Shown one piece after another: positions 5,638 to 6,522 of a DNA stretch of 6,522 nucleotides; positions within the stretch are counted from its first letter, which is position 1; every line of letters starts with the position of its first letter. The translations under genes were made by a program, and so were the position numbers. The notes beneath the pieces were generated by a model. The model was given only the letters and a program-made list of their open reading frames with translations, made no database searches and was not told the origin of the DNA. Location: positions 1-6,522 of the forward strand of contig JAICKM010000400.1 of the NCBI GenBank assembly GCA_025927935.1. The letters run 5' to 3'. Source of the DNA: Chloroflexia bacterium. Its GTDB lineage: Bacteria > Chloroflexota > Chloroflexia > QHBQ01 > JADMIH01.

Positions 5638-6324
5638 TTAGGCGCCGGTGCGCTGGCCGTGAACCGCGGCCACCACTTCGCGCAGGACGGCGGCCAGTTG
5701 GGCGTCGGGGTGCCCGGCGCGGAAGCCCTCGTCGGCGATGGCGAGCGGCGCGCCGACCACGACCAGCGGCGCGCCCAACGCCGGGCAGCGCATCATCTGT
5801 TCGAGACTCAGCCCGCCGACCGCCTGCACGGGGATCCGGACCGCCGCCGTGATCGCGGGCAGGTCGTCCAGCGGGCTGAGGCCGGTTTCCTCGTGCCGCT
5901 CGTCAAAGCCGGTATGCACGATGATGTAATCGACGCCGTTGGCCTCCAGCATTTTGGCGCAGGCCACCTTATCGGGCGCGGCCATGATGTCGCCCATCAC
6001 CTGGATGCCGTAGTCGCGGGCGGCGCGCACCACGGCGCGGATGGTCGCCGGGTGGGCCACGCCCATGACCACGACGAAGCTCGCCCCGGCCTGGGCCATC
6101 ATCTCGGCTTCCAGGTAGCCGCCGTCCATCGTCTTGAGATCGGCCACGATGGGGTAGTCGGGGAAGCGGGCGTGCAATGCCTGCACCGCGCGCAAGCCCT
6201 CGGCCAGGATCAGCGGCGTCCCGGCTTCGAGCCAGTCCACCCCCGCCTGCACGCCGATCTCGGCCACGTGCAGCGCCTCGTCAATCGAAGTCAGATCCAG
6301 CGACAGTTGGACAATCGGTTTCAT
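5638..6324 (-). CDS. 3-hexulose-6-phosphate synthase-like protein (OMP decarboxylase superfamily)
   Basis: A 228-residue single TIM-barrel protein of the orotidine-monophosphate decarboxylase superfamily. Visible conserved residues are D10 (QLSLD), E33 in LEAGTPL, and D62, K64 and D67 in ADLKTMD, the metal/catalytic signature shared by hexulose-phosphate synthase and 3-keto-L-gulonate-6-phosphate decarboxylase. H137 lies in HTGFD, and phosphate-binding glycines are at G170-G171 and G191. HTGFD matches the synthase type (HxGxD); the Arg typical of the ketogulonate decarboxylase (R139 in UlaD) is F140 here. Synthases condense formaldehyde with ribulose 5-phosphate or run in reverse; decarboxylases yield a pentulose phosphate. 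No phosphohexuloisomerase is next to it, so formaldehyde fixation is not supported. The ATG has GAGGAA upstream, inside the last codons of the upstream dehydrogenase, one base beyond its stop, so translational coupling is likely. Confidence 0.82.
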   Translation of the reverse strand: MKPIVQLSLDLTSIDEALHVAEIGVQAGVDWLEAGTPLILAEGLRAVQALHARFPDYPIVADLKTMDGGYLEAEMMAQAGASFVVVMGVAHPATIRAVVRAARDYGIQVMGDIMAAPDKVACAKMLEANGVDYIIVHTGFDERHEETGLSPLDDLPAITAAVRIPVQAVGGLSLEQMMRCPALGAPLVVVGAPLAIADEGFRAGHPDAQLAAVLREVVAAVHGQRTGA

Positions 6325-6325
6325 C

Positions 6326-6522
6326 TTATTCCTCGACCCCGTTGGGGAAAATCAGCGCCTTCACCGCCGCCCCGCTCTCCAGCGCGTTGAAGGCGACTTT
6401 CCAATCCTCCAGCGGCACCCGGTGGCTGATCAGGGCGGACAGGTTGACCTGGCGGGTGGACTCCAGGCGCAGCACACGCTCCCAGGTGTCCCAGGTGTGG
6501 CTGAACACGCCTTGCAGTGTGA
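6326..6522 (-). CDS. C-terminal part of a second zinc-type medium-chain dehydrogenase
   Basis: The frame is open to the right edge and ends with TAA at 6326-6328, giving 64 C-terminal residues. TLQGVFSHTWDTWERVLRL resembles the threonine/sorbitol dehydrogenase region just after the Rossmann fold. ISHRVPLEDWKVAFNALESG followed by VKALIFPNG is the usual end of medium-chain dehydrogenases. The zinc and NAD motifs lie outside the window, so substrate and cofactor cannot be judged. It is distinct in sequence from the complete dehydrogenase at 3073-4095. It ends one base before the next start and carries that gene's ribosome-binding site in its final Glu-Glu codons, so the two are surely co-transcribed. 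Confidence 0.82.
   Translation of the reverse strand, partial: TLQGVFSHTWDTWERVLRLESTRQVNLSALISHRVPLEDWKVAFNALESGAAVKALIFPNGVEE
6330..6334 (-). promoter_or_regulatory. Ribosome-binding site of the hexulose-phosphate synthase-like gene, inside the upstream gene
   Basis: GAGGA on the - strand lies 5 bp before ATG 6324 and is formed by the final Glu codons of the upstream dehydrogenase, indicating coupled translation. Confidence 0.65.

Noticed and set aside
5638..6324. Complete ribulose monophosphate formaldehyde-fixation module
   Set aside because: Only the synthase-like gene is present; no phosphohexuloisomerase is fused or adjacent.
5530..6390. + strand open frame (286 codons) opposite the HPS-like gene
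   Set aside because: It shows the same antisense composition and spans the repeat-filled gap and parts of two real genes.

Overview
This is a GC-rich bacterial window with strong G/C preference at third codon positions. It holds six genes, two of them cut by the window edges, and repeat-filled gaps. A Chloroflexota-like organism is my best guess. The reasons are the membrane-bound spermidine-synthase-like protein, a secreted protein with an LPXTG-type tail, and heptad and palindrome repeats packed between genes. There is no rRNA or marker gene, so the taxonomy stays tentative.

Layout. On the + strand, bases 1-141 are the tail of an unidentified gene, followed after 31 bp by an intact 531-residue multi-pass membrane aminopropyltransferase (spermidine synthase family, 173-1768). 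A convergent gap (1769-2007) then carries heptad repeats, hairpins and a G-tract run. All later genes are on the - strand. Read in their own direction they are: the end of a medium-chain dehydrogenase (6522-6326), an OMP-decarboxylase-superfamily protein resembling 3-hexulose-6-phosphate synthase (6324-5638), a LarA-like nickel-pincer isomerase homologue (5549-4242), a complete zinc-dependent alcohol/polyol dehydrogenase (4095-3073), and a secreted two-domain surface protein with an MPVTG sorting-like tail (2883-2008).

How the genes may work together. The four - strand enzymes look like a catabolic cluster for a polyol, sugar or sugar acid: two NAD(P)-type dehydrogenases, a hydroxyacid racemase/epimerase homologue, and a decarboxylase/aldolase-type TIM barrel that acts on phosphorylated sugars in its known relatives. 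No kinase, transporter, phosphohexuloisomerase or nickel-pincer cofactor synthesis gene (larB/C/E) is visible, so the substrate cannot be named. The surface protein is probably a separate transcription unit.

The most distinctive non-coding signal is a degenerate 7-bp repeat with shared pattern nAGnnnT. It appears in three gaps and sits flush against stop codons and ribosome-binding sites. A family of short palindromes ending in CCCCTAC accompanies it, one copy lying inside the reading frame of the aminopropyltransferase N-terminus.
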